NCBI RefSeq assembly: GCF_010727605.1
Contig: NZ_AP022568.1
Location: forward strand, 2,852,001-2,916,000
Direction of reading: 5' to 3'
DNA: 64,000 nt
Origin: Mycobacterium simiae
GTDB taxonomy: Bacteria; Actinomycetota; Actinomycetes; Mycobacteriales; Mycobacteriaceae
The notes under the pieces were generated by a model. It was not told where the DNA came from, did not search any database, and was given only the letters and a program-made list of their open reading frames with translations. Positions 16,447 through 24,964 of the stretch are shown in pieces. A program made the position numbers and the translations under genes. Every line of letters starts with the position of its first letter. Position 1 is the first letter of the stretch.

Positions 16447-17511
16447 CTAGCCCAGCCCGGGCACGATGTCGCTGAGGCTGAACGTGACCGGTTGCTCGAG
16501 TTGTTCGTACGTGCAGGAACGCGGGTCGCGATCGGGGCGCCAGCGGTTGAATTGCGCGGTGTGCCGAAACCGCCGGCCCTCCATGTGGTCGTAGCGAACC
16601 TCGACGACCCGCTCGGGCCGGAGCGGGACGAACGAGAGGTCTTTGCCGGCATTCCACCGCGAGGTCTCGTTCTTTCGCGGGGTGCGCTCGCCCGCCTCGT
16701 GCGCGGCCCAGTTCCACGGATGGCTGTCAAGGTCGGTGACCAGCGGCTGCAGCTCGATGAACAACCGCCGCCGCTCGGCCATTGGGAACGCGCCGATCAC
16801 GCCGACCGAGGCGAGCTGGCCGTCGTCTTGGTAGAGGCCCAGCAACAGCGACCCGATGGCGTCAACGCCGGACTTGTGCACCCGGTAGCCGGCCACCACA
16901 CAGTCGGCCGTCCGTTCGTGCTTGATCTTGAACATGACGCGCTTGTCCGGTTGATAGCTGCCGGTCAGGGGTTTCGCGATGACACCGTCGAGACCGGCGC
17001 CCTCGAACTCGTCGAACCACTGGTGGGCGGTATCCAAGTCGGTGGTCGCCGGGGTCACGTGAACCGACGGCCCGGAGTTGGCCAGCGCATCGACCAGTGC
17101 TGCGCGCCGCTCACTGAAAGGGCGCTGGGTGTAGTCCTGGTCGCCCAGGGCCAGCAGGTCGAAGGCGATGAAGGACGCCGGGGTGGTTTCTGCCAGCATG
17201 CGGACCCGCGAGTCGGCCGGGTGGATGCGCTGTTGCAGCGCCTCGAAGTCCAGGCCGTGATCGGTGGCGATGACGATTTCACCGTCGATGACGCAGCGCT
17301 GCGGCAATTCGACCCCGATCGCCGCGACCAGTTCGGGGAAGTAGCGGGTCATCGGACGTTCGTTACGACTACCCAGTTCGACGTCGTCGCCGTCGCGGAA
17401 ACAGATCGACCGGAAACCATCCCACTTGGGTTCATACGACGCTTCGGGCGGGATGGATCGGACCGACTTGGCCAGCATCGGCGACACCGGCGGCATGACG
17501 GGCAAGTCCAT
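16447..17511 (-). CDS. ligC: ATP-dependent DNA ligase LigC
   Basis: The 354-residue ligase has adenylation motif I KWDGFR with Lys29 as AMP acceptor. Motif III-like FIAFDLLAL lies near residue 122, motif IV LDGVIAKPL near residue 182, and motif V VMFKIKHE near residue 200. An OB-fold domain follows. Size (about 358 in M. tuberculosis LigC, Rv3731) and the divergent Prim-PolC gene 25 bp away identify it as LigC. This is the minimal ATP ligase that seals nicks, implicated with Prim-PolC in short-patch base excision repair and back-up end joining in mycobacteria. The two starts share a very short intergenic region, so the promoters must overlap the coding ends. Confidence 0.92.
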   Translation of the reverse strand: MDLPVMPPVSPMLAKSVRSIPPEASYEPKWDGFRSICFRDGDDVELGSRNERPMTRYFPELVAAIGVELPQRCVIDGEIVIATDHGLDFEALQQRIHPADSRVRMLAETTPASFIAFDLLALGDQDYTQRPFSERRAALVDALANSGPSVHVTPATTDLDTAHQWFDEFEGAGLDGVIAKPLTGSYQPDKRVMFKIKHERTADCVVAGYRVHKSGVDAIGSLLLGLYQDDGQLASVGVIGAFPMAERRRLFIELQPLVTDLDSHPWNWAAHEAGERTPRKNETSRWNAGKDLSFVPLRPERVVEVRYDHMEGRRFRHTAQFNRWRPDRDPRSCTYEQLEQPVTFSLSDIVPGLG

Positions 17512-17536
17512 CTGGCCATTGTGCTGGAATCAGTTC

Positions 17537-18580
17537 ATGGTTGCGGCAGCAGAAGAGCTCGAGGTCGATGGTGTCTCGGTACGGCTGACCAACCCGGACA
17601 AGGTTTACTTTCCGCAGCTGGGGTCCAACGGCACGAAACGACGACTCGTGGAGTACTACCTCGCCGTGGCGGCCGGACCGATGCTTGCCGCCCTGCGTAA
17701 CCGGCCCACCCACCTGCAGCGCTTTCCGGACGGCATCGACGGAGAGGAGATCTACCAGAAGCGGATACCGCAGCATCACCCCGATTATTTGGAGACCTGC
17801 CGGATCACGTTCCCGTCCGGACGCACCGCCGATGCGTTGATGGTGACCCACCCGTCCGCGATCGTGTGGGCCGCGCAGATGGGCGCGGTCACGCTACATC
17901 CCTGGCAGGTCCGCTGCCCGGACACCGATCACCCCGACGAGCTGCGGATCGACCTGGATCCCCAGCCCGGAGTCGGCTTCGAACAGGCCCGCGCCGTGGC
18001 GATCGACGTCCTGCGGCCGTTGCTCGACGAACTCGGGCTGGTCGGATATCCGAAGACGTCCGGGGGGCGCGGCATCCACGTGTTCCTGCGGATCGCCACC
18101 GAGTGGGACTTCATCGCCGTGCGGCGAGCCGGTATCGCGCTGGCCCGCGAGATCGAGCGGCGTGCACCGGACGCGGTGACTACCTCCTGGTGGAAAGAAG
18201 AACGTGGCACGCGGATCTTCATCGACTTCAACCAGAACGCCCGCGACCGGACCATGGCCTCGCCGTACTCGGTGCGGCGCACCCCCATTGCGACCGTCTC
18301 GACGCCGTTGACCTGGGATGAGCTGGCAGCTGCGGAACCGGACGACTACACCATGGCGACCGTGCCGGACCTGGTGCGCCGGCGCGACGACCCGTGGGCC
18401 GGTATTGACGATGTGGCCCAGCCGCTGGACGTACTGCTGGAGATGGTCGCGGCCGACGAAGAACGTGGCCTGGGCGATATGCCGTATCCCCCGAACTATC
18501 CGAAAATGCCGGGCGAACCGAAACGCGTACAACCGAGCCGGGACACCGACCTGACCAAAAAGAATCGGCCGAGCAGTTAG
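17537..18580 (+). CDS. Stand-alone LigD-polymerase-like primase-polymerase (Prim-PolC, Rv3730c-like)
   Basis: The 347-residue protein is of the archaeo-eukaryotic primase fold found as the POL domain of LigD. The catalytic metal motif is RIDLDPQPG (two aspartates) near residue 139. KTSGGRGIHVFL near residue 175 is the conserved nucleotide-binding strand, and VTHPSAIVWAAQMG and a C-terminal DPWAGIDDVAQPLDVLL complete the family pattern. It prefers ribonucleotides and fills short gaps, then LigC seals. The ATG at 17537 is used because the longer frame to 17426 runs antisense through ligC. The stop overlaps the next, convergent gene by 4 bp. Confidence 0.9.
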   Translation: MVAAAEELEVDGVSVRLTNPDKVYFPQLGSNGTKRRLVEYYLAVAAGPMLAALRNRPTHLQRFPDGIDGEEIYQKRIPQHHPDYLETCRITFPSGRTADALMVTHPSAIVWAAQMGAVTLHPWQVRCPDTDHPDELRIDLDPQPGVGFEQARAVAIDVLRPLLDELGLVGYPKTSGGRGIHVFLRIATEWDFIAVRRAGIALAREIERRAPDAVTTSWWKEERGTRIFIDFNQNARDRTMASPYSVRRTPIATVSTPLTWDELAAAEPDDYTMATVPDLVRRRDDPWAGIDDVAQPLDVLLEMVAADEERGLGDMPYPPNYPKMPGEPKRVQPSRDTDLTKKNRPSS

Positions 18581-18792
18581 CCGCCCCTGACTGGGGAGAC
18601 CCCCTTCGGCAACAGCATCACGGTCACCGGGAATTTCAGCGCCGCACCACCTTGGGAGATCGTGCAATAAACGATCTCCACTTCGAGCGGAAGCTGCTGG
18701 ACGGGCCGGGTCTGCATGTCCAGCCGTGCCCGAACGTAGTGCGGGGTCGACAGCCAGTTCAGACCGCGTTGGATGGGCTCGACCAGGTTCAT
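18577..18792 (-). CDS. Small conserved-looking hypothetical protein
   Basis: The ORF encodes 71 residues (MNLVEPIQRGLNWLSTPHYV at the start), with no signal peptide or membrane helix but a likely beta-rich middle (LPLEVEIVYCTIS, LKFPVTVMLLP). I recognise no family. Its stop overlaps the Prim-PolC stop by 4 bp, it has an ATG start, and codon use looks like its neighbours, so it is probably real. No ribosome-binding site is evident. A role in repair is suggested only by position. Confidence 0.5.
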   Translation of the reverse strand: MNLVEPIQRGLNWLSTPHYVRARLDMQTRPVQQLPLEVEIVYCTISQGGAALKFPVTVMLLPKGVSPVRGG

Positions 18793-18855
18793 GAACCCAA
18801 CCGTACGCCCATATTGAAGCCCCTAGTTGCCAGGCGTGTGAGCAACGTCCGCCGA

Positions 18856-19677
18856 CTACGAGCGTGCCGGTTGGGGGACCGGTCGCCCGGCCGGCGCCCG
18901 CGCGTGGTCGCGTGACGGCACCAGCCAGGCGGCGACGAGAGCGATCAGCGCGCCCGCCGCGCCGGCCACCGGCATCGCCCCCGCCGGACCGCACAGCACT
19001 AGATATCCGAACACCGAACCGATGGCGAGCAATACCAAATGGACATGCGTCCAGCGCGAAATCGACCGCAGCCGAAAGGACAACGCGATGCCGAGCAGCA
19101 GCGCAACCACATGGCCGACGGCAGTAAAGTCCGCGCTGCTGGCCGCGGCCACGGCGTTGCCCAGCCACCATCCGATCCAGACCGCGCGCCACTGTGCAGG
19201 TATCGAGGCGGTGAGTGCGCCCAAGACACACACCGCGCCGTAACTCATCCCCACGTCGGTGGCGTGCGCGAGCGACATCGGCAACCATCCGGCGGTCAGG
19301 GCGGCGGCCAGCCACACGGCCACGACCAGCGTGGCACCGATATGGCCGAGTGCGAATGTGACGATCAAACCACTGCTGCGCCAGATGAGTTCGCCCAAGC
19401 CCAACAGGCAGACCAGGCCCGGAAGCCAAAACAGGATGTCGCCGCCGTCGCTGATGAAGGCGCTGCCGACCAACGTGACCACGTGGCCATGCACCAAATT
19501 GTGCAAGTTGGTGCTCATCTCGCTGACCGCGACGTCGTGCGGGTGCGAACCCAGGATCCTCAGCAGGAGGGACACCGCGAGCAGCGCGGCGGCGTAGATG
19601 AGCGTGGCCGGCAACGCGGCCGCCAGCGACAACAGCCGCAATCGCACCGCTGTCCAACGATTTTCGTCGCGAAGCAT
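18856..19677 (-). CDS. Rhomboid-like multi-pass membrane protein
   Basis: The 273-residue protein predicts about six membrane helices. GMSYGAV places a serine at residue 145 in the Gly-x-Ser-x context of rhomboid proteases. GHVVALLLG places a histidine at residue 189 with a glycine seven residues on, as in the catalytic helix 6. An HNLVHGHVV stretch near residue 59 resembles the rhomboid N-terminal histidine segment. An intramembrane serine protease of the actinobacterial rhomboid-like group is therefore plausible; substrates are unknown. It starts 2 bp after the end of the LysA-like gene, so the two are probably co-transcribed. Confidence 0.65.
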   Translation of the reverse strand: MLRDENRWTAVRLRLLSLAAALPATLIYAAALLAVSLLLRILGSHPHDVAVSEMSTNLHNLVHGHVVTLVGSAFISDGGDILFWLPGLVCLLGLGELIWRSSGLIVTFALGHIGATLVVAVWLAAALTAGWLPMSLAHATDVGMSYGAVCVLGALTASIPAQWRAVWIGWWLGNAVAAASSADFTAVGHVVALLLGIALSFRLRSISRWTHVHLVLLAIGSVFGYLVLCGPAGAMPVAGAAGALIALVAAWLVPSRDHARAPAGRPVPQPARS

Positions 19678-19679
19678 GC

Positions 19680-21056
19680 CTAGTCCCCGCTCGCTCGACT
19701 GATAACCATTGTGCCGGGCCGCTCGCCACGCGGTTGGTGAGACCAGTCACAGTCACGGGACAGCAGATCGGCCACGGTTTCCCGGCGCACGAGTACCCGG
19801 GCCCGCCGGCCGGCGACGGCAATCAGCGGCGGGCGGCCCACCATGCTGCAGGTCGACCCCATCGAATGGTGGTAGGCGCCGGTACAGGCCATCGCCAGTA
19901 GATCGCCGGGGTGGACATCCGTGGGCAGCGGGACATCGCGCGCGATCTCTTCGCCGAATTCACCATGGCGGCCCACGATGGTTACGGGCGTTGTCTTGGT
20001 GGGGACATGTCGATTAGCCAGTGCCACGGTGTGTTTCACGCCGCGCAGCGCCTCGTGCGGGTTGTCGGCCATTCCGCCGTCCACGATTACGAGGGTTGGC
20101 CCGCCGGGCTGGCGCTTGACGGAGACGATTCGGTACAGCGTCAACCCAGCACGACCGGCGATGGCTCGGCCCGGTTCGATCACGAGCCGCGGACGCGGAT
20201 AGTTGAATTCGGCACACGCGGAGGTCAGGGTGGTCTCGATGACCGCGCCGAGCGCACGCGGGCTGAGCTCGGGATCACCGGAGAAGTAAGGAATGTCGTG
20301 GCCGCCGCCGAGATTGAGCTGGCTGAGCACGACGTCATGCCGGTCGCGCACATGGGCCATCAGCGTGACGAGTTGACGGATCGCCGTGCCGTACGGCGCC
20401 GGATCGGTGACCTGCGAGCCCAGGTGACAGTGCAGTCCAACCAGATTCAGCCAGGGATGATTGAGGACGCGCTTGACGGCATTGGCGGCCCGGCCGTCGG
20501 CAAGGGTGAAGCCGAAGCTGGCGCCGGCTTCGCTGTCGATGTCGGGAATCACACGGATCAAGACGTCTTGGTGGCGTCGTACTCGCGCCGCCAGCAGCGC
20601 GATTTCGTTCGACGAGTCGATGACGATCCGGCCGACCGCGCTACCGACCGCGGTGTGCAGTTCGGCGGCGGTCTTGGCGTTGCCGTGCACAACGATTTGC
20701 GATGGCGCCACGCCGGCGGTCAGCGCGGTGGCGAGTTCGCCGGGTGAGCAGACGGCCAGGCCGGCGCCTTCTGCGGCCACCCAGCGCGCCACTGCGGTGC
20801 TGAGCAGCGCCTTGCCGGCGTAGACGAGTTCGATTTCGGGTAGAGCGGCCCGATAACAGCGCAGGCGTGTGCGGAAATCCTCCTCGTCCAAGACATAGGC
20901 GGGTGTCCCGAATTCCGCGGCGATCTGCGTGACGGGCATCCCGCCCAGGCACAGCCGGCCCAGGTCGTCGATGTAGGTACTCAACGGCCAGATTGCGCGG
21001 TCGAGATGCGGATTCAACCCGTGCCGCAGCGACGGAAGCAGCTCGAACAGCGTCAT
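19680..21056 (-). CDS. LysA-like PLP-dependent decarboxylase (fold III) lacking the catalytic cysteine
   Basis: The 458-residue protein follows diaminopimelate decarboxylase throughout. It has the PLP lysine YAGKA (Lys82), GLHCHLGSQV (about 207-216), LGGGHDIPY (about 249-257), EPGRAIAG (about 294-301), DGGMADNP (about 326-333) and CTGAYH near residue 394. The motif that supplies the catalytic cysteine (HCESGD in LysA) reads GRHGEFGEE, with glycine at residue 366. GAYC is also GAYH. It is therefore probably a paralogue with another amino-acid substrate or altered chemistry rather than the lysine-biosynthesis enzyme. It is followed directly by the rhomboid-like gene. Confidence 0.8.
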   Translation of the reverse strand: MTLFELLPSLRHGLNPHLDRAIWPLSTYIDDLGRLCLGGMPVTQIAAEFGTPAYVLDEEDFRTRLRCYRAALPEIELVYAGKALLSTAVARWVAAEGAGLAVCSPGELATALTAGVAPSQIVVHGNAKTAAELHTAVGSAVGRIVIDSSNEIALLAARVRRHQDVLIRVIPDIDSEAGASFGFTLADGRAANAVKRVLNHPWLNLVGLHCHLGSQVTDPAPYGTAIRQLVTLMAHVRDRHDVVLSQLNLGGGHDIPYFSGDPELSPRALGAVIETTLTSACAEFNYPRPRLVIEPGRAIAGRAGLTLYRIVSVKRQPGGPTLVIVDGGMADNPHEALRGVKHTVALANRHVPTKTTPVTIVGRHGEFGEEIARDVPLPTDVHPGDLLAMACTGAYHHSMGSTCSMVGRPPLIAVAGRRARVLVRRETVADLLSRDCDWSHQPRGERPGTMVISRASGD

Positions 21057-21165
21057 GCTTCCAAATTGAGGTCTGTACAGGCGCGCCGCCTCGTTCTTAA
21101 CGAATCTTTCACACCCGCGCGATCAATCTTCACGGTTCCCGCGCGACGCCGTGGCTTGCTGGCGG

Positions 21166-21918
21166 TTACGGCATCACGAAGGGGACGTCGTCGGGTGCTG
21201 TTCTGCGGGCGGCCATCAGTGCGCGCGCGGCATCACCGATCGGTATGCGCAGCGGTAGCCGGGCTGTGTCCGCGGCATCGACGACCGCGGTAGCTACCTG
21301 TTCGGGGCTGATCATGCCGGCGCGTGGACCGCGGCCGCTCAAAAACGCAGTGTAGGGATCGTCGAGCAGGGCGTAGGTCGTCACGTTCTCGAGCGCACCG
21401 GAGCTGACCGCGCCCGGCTCTAGCAACGTCACCTGGATGCCGAACTGCTCGACCTCGATGGCCAGTGCCTCGACGAGCGCTTCCAGCGCCCACTTGGTAG
21501 CGGCGTAGGCCGAATTGGGAGACCGCACCACTCGGCCCATGACGCTGGACATGAACAGCAGCTTGCCGCCACCACGGGCCCGCATCTGTGGCAAGACCGC
21601 CTGCGCGACTCGGATGGCGCCAATGGTGTTCAGGTTCAACAGGTGTTGCAGCTGCGCCGTCGGGATCGCTTCGACGGCGGCGTAAAAGATTTGCCCGGCG
21701 TTTGCAACGACGACGTCGATGTCACCGGCGGCCTCGACTGCTTCCCGTACGCTGGTGTCGTCGGTGACGTCGAGTGCTAGCCGTCCGTGGACGTCCAGTT
21801 GGGCCAGCGTGGCGGGATCACGGGCGGTGGCGACCACGCGATAGCCACGGCGGACGAACTCCTCGGCCATTGCGCGCCCGATGCCACGGTTGGCTCCGGT
21901 GATCAACACGGCAGACAT
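21166..21918 (-). CDS. Short-chain dehydrogenase/reductase
   Basis: The 250-residue classical SDR starts MSAVLITGANRGIGRAMAEEF (TGxxxGIG). VVANAGQ replaces NNAG near residue 73, followed by LLFMSSVMG with the catalytic serine and AYAATKWALE with Tyr-x-x-x-Lys near residues 138-142. The pattern (GANRGIG, lack of NNAG, C-terminal specificity for hydrophobic substrates) is common in retinol/hydroxysteroid dehydrogenase-like SDRs. It lies 31 bp downstream of the NmrA-like gene, so both are likely one operon controlled by the TetR at 23017 through the palindromes at 22938-23004. Confidence 0.85.
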   Translation of the reverse strand: MSAVLITGANRGIGRAMAEEFVRRGYRVVATARDPATLAQLDVHGRLALDVTDDTSVREAVEAAGDIDVVVANAGQIFYAAVEAIPTAQLQHLLNLNTIGAIRVAQAVLPQMRARGGGKLLFMSSVMGRVVRSPNSAYAATKWALEALVEALAIEVEQFGIQVTLLEPGAVSSGALENVTTYALLDDPYTAFLSGRGPRAGMISPEQVATAVVDAADTARLPLRIPIGDAARALMAARRTAPDDVPFVMP

Positions 21919-21949
21919 GTCGTTGCGCTCCTTGATGATTCGATTCGTC

Positions 21950-22891
21950 TCACGCGCCGGCGACCGCGGTCGGCGCGACGAAGTGTGCCAAATTATTCCG
22001 GATGAATTCGATCAAGCGCACGGGTTCGCGGCCGAGTATTGCGGCTAGTGCCTGCGGATCCGGTGCGACGAGCGGCTCGGTCCGCTGAGATAGCGCGGCC
22101 CCGACGGTCGAAATGTGTTGAGCCATGGCCCTGTTGATCGGACCGGTCGGATCCGCTTCGGTCGCGGCTTCTAAACTCCGGCGCCATTGGGCGGGCGAGA
22201 TCGGCTCGTAACGAACAGGTCGACCCGTCTCGGCCGCGATGAGGCGCGCCACATCACGGTGGGCGATCACCTCGGCCGGAGGCGGATAACTGATGCTGGT
22301 CGATTTGGGTGGTGGCCCCAAGAGATGGGCCACGGCGATCTCGGCTGCGTCGTCGCCGCCGATCCACGGCGCCGGCCCGTCGCCGAAACTGTTGGCTATC
22401 AAGCCCTTTTCCCTGATCGTGGCGCCGTGCAGCAGGAGCAAGTTCTGGTGAAACAGGGCGCCGAACCGCAGCACCGTCGGGCTCAGGCCTGCCCAGCCGA
22501 ACACCTCCTCGGCGACCGCCTGCCCCTGACCGAGCTTGCTGGGACTGTCGACCGCGGACACCGCCATCGACATCACCACCACGTGCGCGTCCGGGCTCGC
22601 GGCGAGCAGCGCGGAAGACAGGTTGGCGGCCGCCGAAACAATTCCCGCCCCAATCGGATAGGTGAAGTACACCGCCCGCACGTCCCGTACGGCGGCGACG
22701 AGCGACGCCCGATCGTGCAGGTCGCCGGTCACGGTCGTCGCGCCGAGCCGACGCAGTCGGTTAGCGCGCTCGTCGTCGGTATGGACCAACGCGCGCACCG
22801 GGTGCCCGTCGGCCACCAGGCGGTTCACCACGGTTGTTCCGGTGCCGCCGTGCCGGCCGGTCGCGCCGATGACCAGAACCGGCGCGGTCAT
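21950..22891 (-). CDS. NmrA-like NAD(P)-binding protein (atypical SDR)
   Basis: The 313-residue protein begins MTAPVLVIGATGRHGGTGTTVV, an atypical SDR glycine motif (GATGxxG). It continues with RLGATTVTGDLHDRASLVAAV and VRAVYFTYPIG, as in NmrA/HSCARG-like redox sensors and quinone reductases. No Tyr-x-x-x-Lys catalytic pair is evident, which is usual for the group. It may sense NADP(H) or reduce a quinone. It is the first gene of the operon with the SDR at 21166, divergent from the TetR gene; one operator palindrome lies about 50 bp upstream of its start. Confidence 0.82.
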   Translation of the reverse strand: MTAPVLVIGATGRHGGTGTTVVNRLVADGHPVRALVHTDDERANRLRRLGATTVTGDLHDRASLVAAVRDVRAVYFTYPIGAGIVSAAANLSSALLAASPDAHVVVMSMAVSAVDSPSKLGQGQAVAEEVFGWAGLSPTVLRFGALFHQNLLLLHGATIREKGLIANSFGDGPAPWIGGDDAAEIAVAHLLGPPPKSTSISYPPPAEVIAHRDVARLIAAETGRPVRYEPISPAQWRRSLEAATEADPTGPINRAMAQHISTVGAALSQRTEPLVAPDPQALAAILGREPVRLIEFIRNNLAHFVAPTAVAGA

Positions 22892-22937
22892 CGGGACAGC
22901 TCCAAGATCGACATGCCCGTCCTCGTGAAAGAGTTGG

Positions 22938-23004
22938 AAACTGATCGGTTTACTTGCGGACTCTCAATGTAGCCGCCTTTCACTACGAAGTAAACCGATC
23001 GGTG
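22938..23004. promoter_or_regulatory. Twin palindromic TetR-type operators between divergent genes
   Basis: Two related palindromes centre on the core GATC: AACTGATCGGTT near 22939-22950 and AAACCGATCGGTGT at 22991-23004, which contains the perfect 10-mer ACCGATCGGT. GATCGGTTTACTT (22943-22955) and AAGTAAACCGATC (22988-23000) are also exact 13-base inverted arms, 32 bases apart. The pair sits between the NmrA-like operon (start 22891) and the TetR gene (start 23017), the second site 13 bp before the TetR start. Autorepression plus control of the divergent operon is the natural reading. Confidence 0.75.
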
Positions 23005-23016
23005 TATATTCGAGGG

Positions 23017-23610
23017 ATGGCTGGAGAGGGATCTGCTCAACCCGTCAGCCCATCCGGCGGGCGCGGTGCGCGGGAGCGTATCGAGACCGCCGCGGCGCGG
23101 CTGTTCTACCACCACGGGATCCACGCGACCGGCGTCGAGCTCATTGCGCGGGAGGCTAACGTCTCCAAGCGCACTCTCTATCAACACTTTCCCGGCAAGA
23201 ACGACCTCGTCGAGTCCTATCTGCGCCGCATGGATACCGAGGGCGGCTCGCCCAATGAGCAACGCCTTGCCGACCCGAACCTGAGTGCCCGCGAGAGACT
23301 GTTGGCGATCTTCGAGATGTCACAACGAGAAGTGATGCGGGGCTGCCCATTCCACAACGCCGCGGTGGAATCCGCGGGGACATTGCGCGCTGCCGACGAC
23401 ATCGTGCGGGCACACAAGCAACGGATCATCGGGCGCCTCATTGCCGTCGCGCGGGAGGCCGGCGTCGCCGATCCCGAGCTGCTCGGTCAACAGCTGGCCG
23501 TGCTGTTCGAGGGTGCGACCGCGCTAGCGACTTCGCTCAACGACACCGCCCCTGTCGTGCATGCACGGGCGGCCGCGGCCACGCTGATCGAAGCTTCGCT
23601 GAACTCTTGA
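23017..23610 (+). CDS. TetR-family transcriptional regulator
   Basis: The 197-residue protein has a TetR DNA-binding domain near residues 20-65 (ARLFYHHGIHATGVELIARE, then VSKRTLYQHFPGKNDLVESY). The recognition helix VSKRTLYQHF is the classical form. CPFHNAAVES near residue 110 is typical of the TetR C-terminal group that senses electrophiles or drugs. The ATG at 23017 is used; the upstream part of the frame runs through the operator. It is divergent from the NmrA-like/SDR operon and almost certainly regulates it and itself through the twin palindromes upstream. Confidence 0.88.
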   Translation: MAGEGSAQPVSPSGGRGARERIETAAARLFYHHGIHATGVELIAREANVSKRTLYQHFPGKNDLVESYLRRMDTEGGSPNEQRLADPNLSARERLLAIFEMSQREVMRGCPFHNAAVESAGTLRAADDIVRAHKQRIIGRLIAVAREAGVADPELLGQQLAVLFEGATALATSLNDTAPVVHARAAAATLIEASLNS

Positions 23611-23653
23611 CTAGCTCGCGGCCATGCTGCTAAACATGGCCTGCACCGCTAAT

Positions 23654-23669
23654 TTGAGCGATCGCCCAA
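23654..23669. promoter_or_regulatory. Operator-like palindrome upstream of P450
   Basis: TTGAGCGATCGCCCAA is a 16-base palindrome with one mismatch, 92 bp before the P450 start at 23762. Its core GAGCGATCGC is the same as in the perfect palindrome at 25869-25882 beside the TetR gene at 25681. This implies a shared regulator for the P450 and the SDR/aldehyde dehydrogenase genes. Confidence 0.65.
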
Positions 23670-23761
23670 GAAATCGATGGAGGGGTGCATGGGCCGGATG
23701 GACGGCCAGGTCGGCGTTGCCGGTGGACGCCGGCAGCTGCCTGAAATAAGGAAAAGCGGTT

Positions 23762-24964
23762 ATGACGGTCACCAACGACACCGAGGTCTACTACGACCCC
23801 TACGACGTAGGGATCAACGCCGACCCCTATCCGACCTACGCGCGACTGCGTGAGCAGGCCCCCCTCTACCACAACGAGAAGTACGATTTCTGGGCAATAT
23901 CACGGCATTCCGACGTCGAGCGCGCGCTGGCCAATTGGGAGACGTTCTCCAACAGGCGCAGCGACATCCTCGAGCTCGTCCAGTCGACATTCGACATGCC
24001 GCGCGGTGTCATGATGTTTCAGGATCCGCCGGAGCACACCAGGCTGCGGGGGCTGATGTCGCGAGTGTTCACGCCGCGCCGGATGGCCGAAATCGAGGAC
24101 CAAATCCGCCGCTACTGCATCCGGTGCCTGGACCCGCTGGTGGGCTCGTCGGGGTTCGACATCATCGCCGAACTCGCCTCGATGATGCCGATGAGGGTGA
24201 TCGGGATGCTGCTGGGAATTCCGGAATCCGAACAGATTTCGGTCCGTGACGCCAATGATGCCAACCTGCGGACCAAGCCGGGTGCGCCGCTGAAAGTCGC
24301 CGACGCCGATTCCATCGCCGATGGTCGGATCTACGCGGACTACGTCGAGTGGCGGTCGAGGAACCCGTCCGACGACCTGATGACCACCCTGCTCAACGTG
24401 GAGTTCGACGACGAGAACGGGGTACACCGTAAGTTGACCCGCAAAGAGGTGCTGCACTACACCCAGGTAGTGGCAGGCGCGGGCAACGAGACCACCGGCC
24501 GGTTGATCGGATGGCTGGCCAAGGTGCTGGCCGAAAACCCTGACCAGCGGCGCGAAATCCATCAGGATCGCTCGCTGCTCAACCGGACCGTCGACGAGAC
24601 GTTGCGGTTTGAACCGACCGGTCCGCACGTCGCCCGTTGGATGGCAAGGGATTTCGAGTGCTACGGGCAGACCGTGCCGGCCGGAAGCGCGATGTTGCTG
24701 CTATTCGGCGCCGCCAACCGGGATCCGCGCCGCTACACCGACCCGGACATGTTCAACATCCACCGCGACAACATCTCGCACATCACCTTCGGGAAGGGCG
24801 TGCACTACTGCCTCGGCGCCAACCTGGCCCGATTGGAGGGGCGTGTCGCACTCGACGAGATCCTCAACCGCTGGCCCGAGTGGGACATCGATTACGACAC
24901 AGCACAACTCGCGTCAACCTCCACCGTCCGCGGCTGGCAGCGACTGCGGATCGTGCTGCCGTAG
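23762..24964 (+). CDS. Cytochrome P450
   Basis: The 400-residue P450 carries the I-helix GAGNETT near residue 238, ExxR in DETLRFEPTGP near residue 280, and the haem-binding FGKGVHYCLGANLARLE near residues 343-359. The N-terminus YYDPYDVGINADPYPTYARLREQAPLYHNEKYDFW is typical of mycobacterial families such as CYP189; I am not certain of the family. It needs external ferredoxin/reductase partners. An operator-like palindrome at 23654-23669 links it to the TetR at 25681 and to the SDR and aldehyde dehydrogenase downstream, suggesting a hydroxylation-oxidation pathway for an alcohol or terpenoid-like substrate. Confidence 0.9.
   Translation: MTVTNDTEVYYDPYDVGINADPYPTYARLREQAPLYHNEKYDFWAISRHSDVERALANWETFSNRRSDILELVQSTFDMPRGVMMFQDPPEHTRLRGLMSRVFTPRRMAEIEDQIRRYCIRCLDPLVGSSGFDIIAELASMMPMRVIGMLLGIPESEQISVRDANDANLRTKPGAPLKVADADSIADGRIYADYVEWRSRNPSDDLMTTLLNVEFDDENGVHRKLTRKEVLHYTQVVAGAGNETTGRLIGWLAKVLAENPDQRREIHQDRSLLNRTVDETLRFEPTGPHVARWMARDFECYGQTVPAGSAMLLLFGAANRDPRRYTDPDMFNIHRDNISHITFGKGVHYCLGANLARLEGRVALDEILNRWPEWDIDYDTAQLASTSTVRGWQRLRIVLP

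Noticed and set aside
17894..19822. Very long minus-strand frame (about 640 codons) opposite Prim-PolC
   Set aside because: It lies antisense to the well-supported Prim-PolC gene and in a shifted frame over the rhomboid-like gene; the translation is Arg/Gly/Ala-rich filler typical of high-GC shadows.
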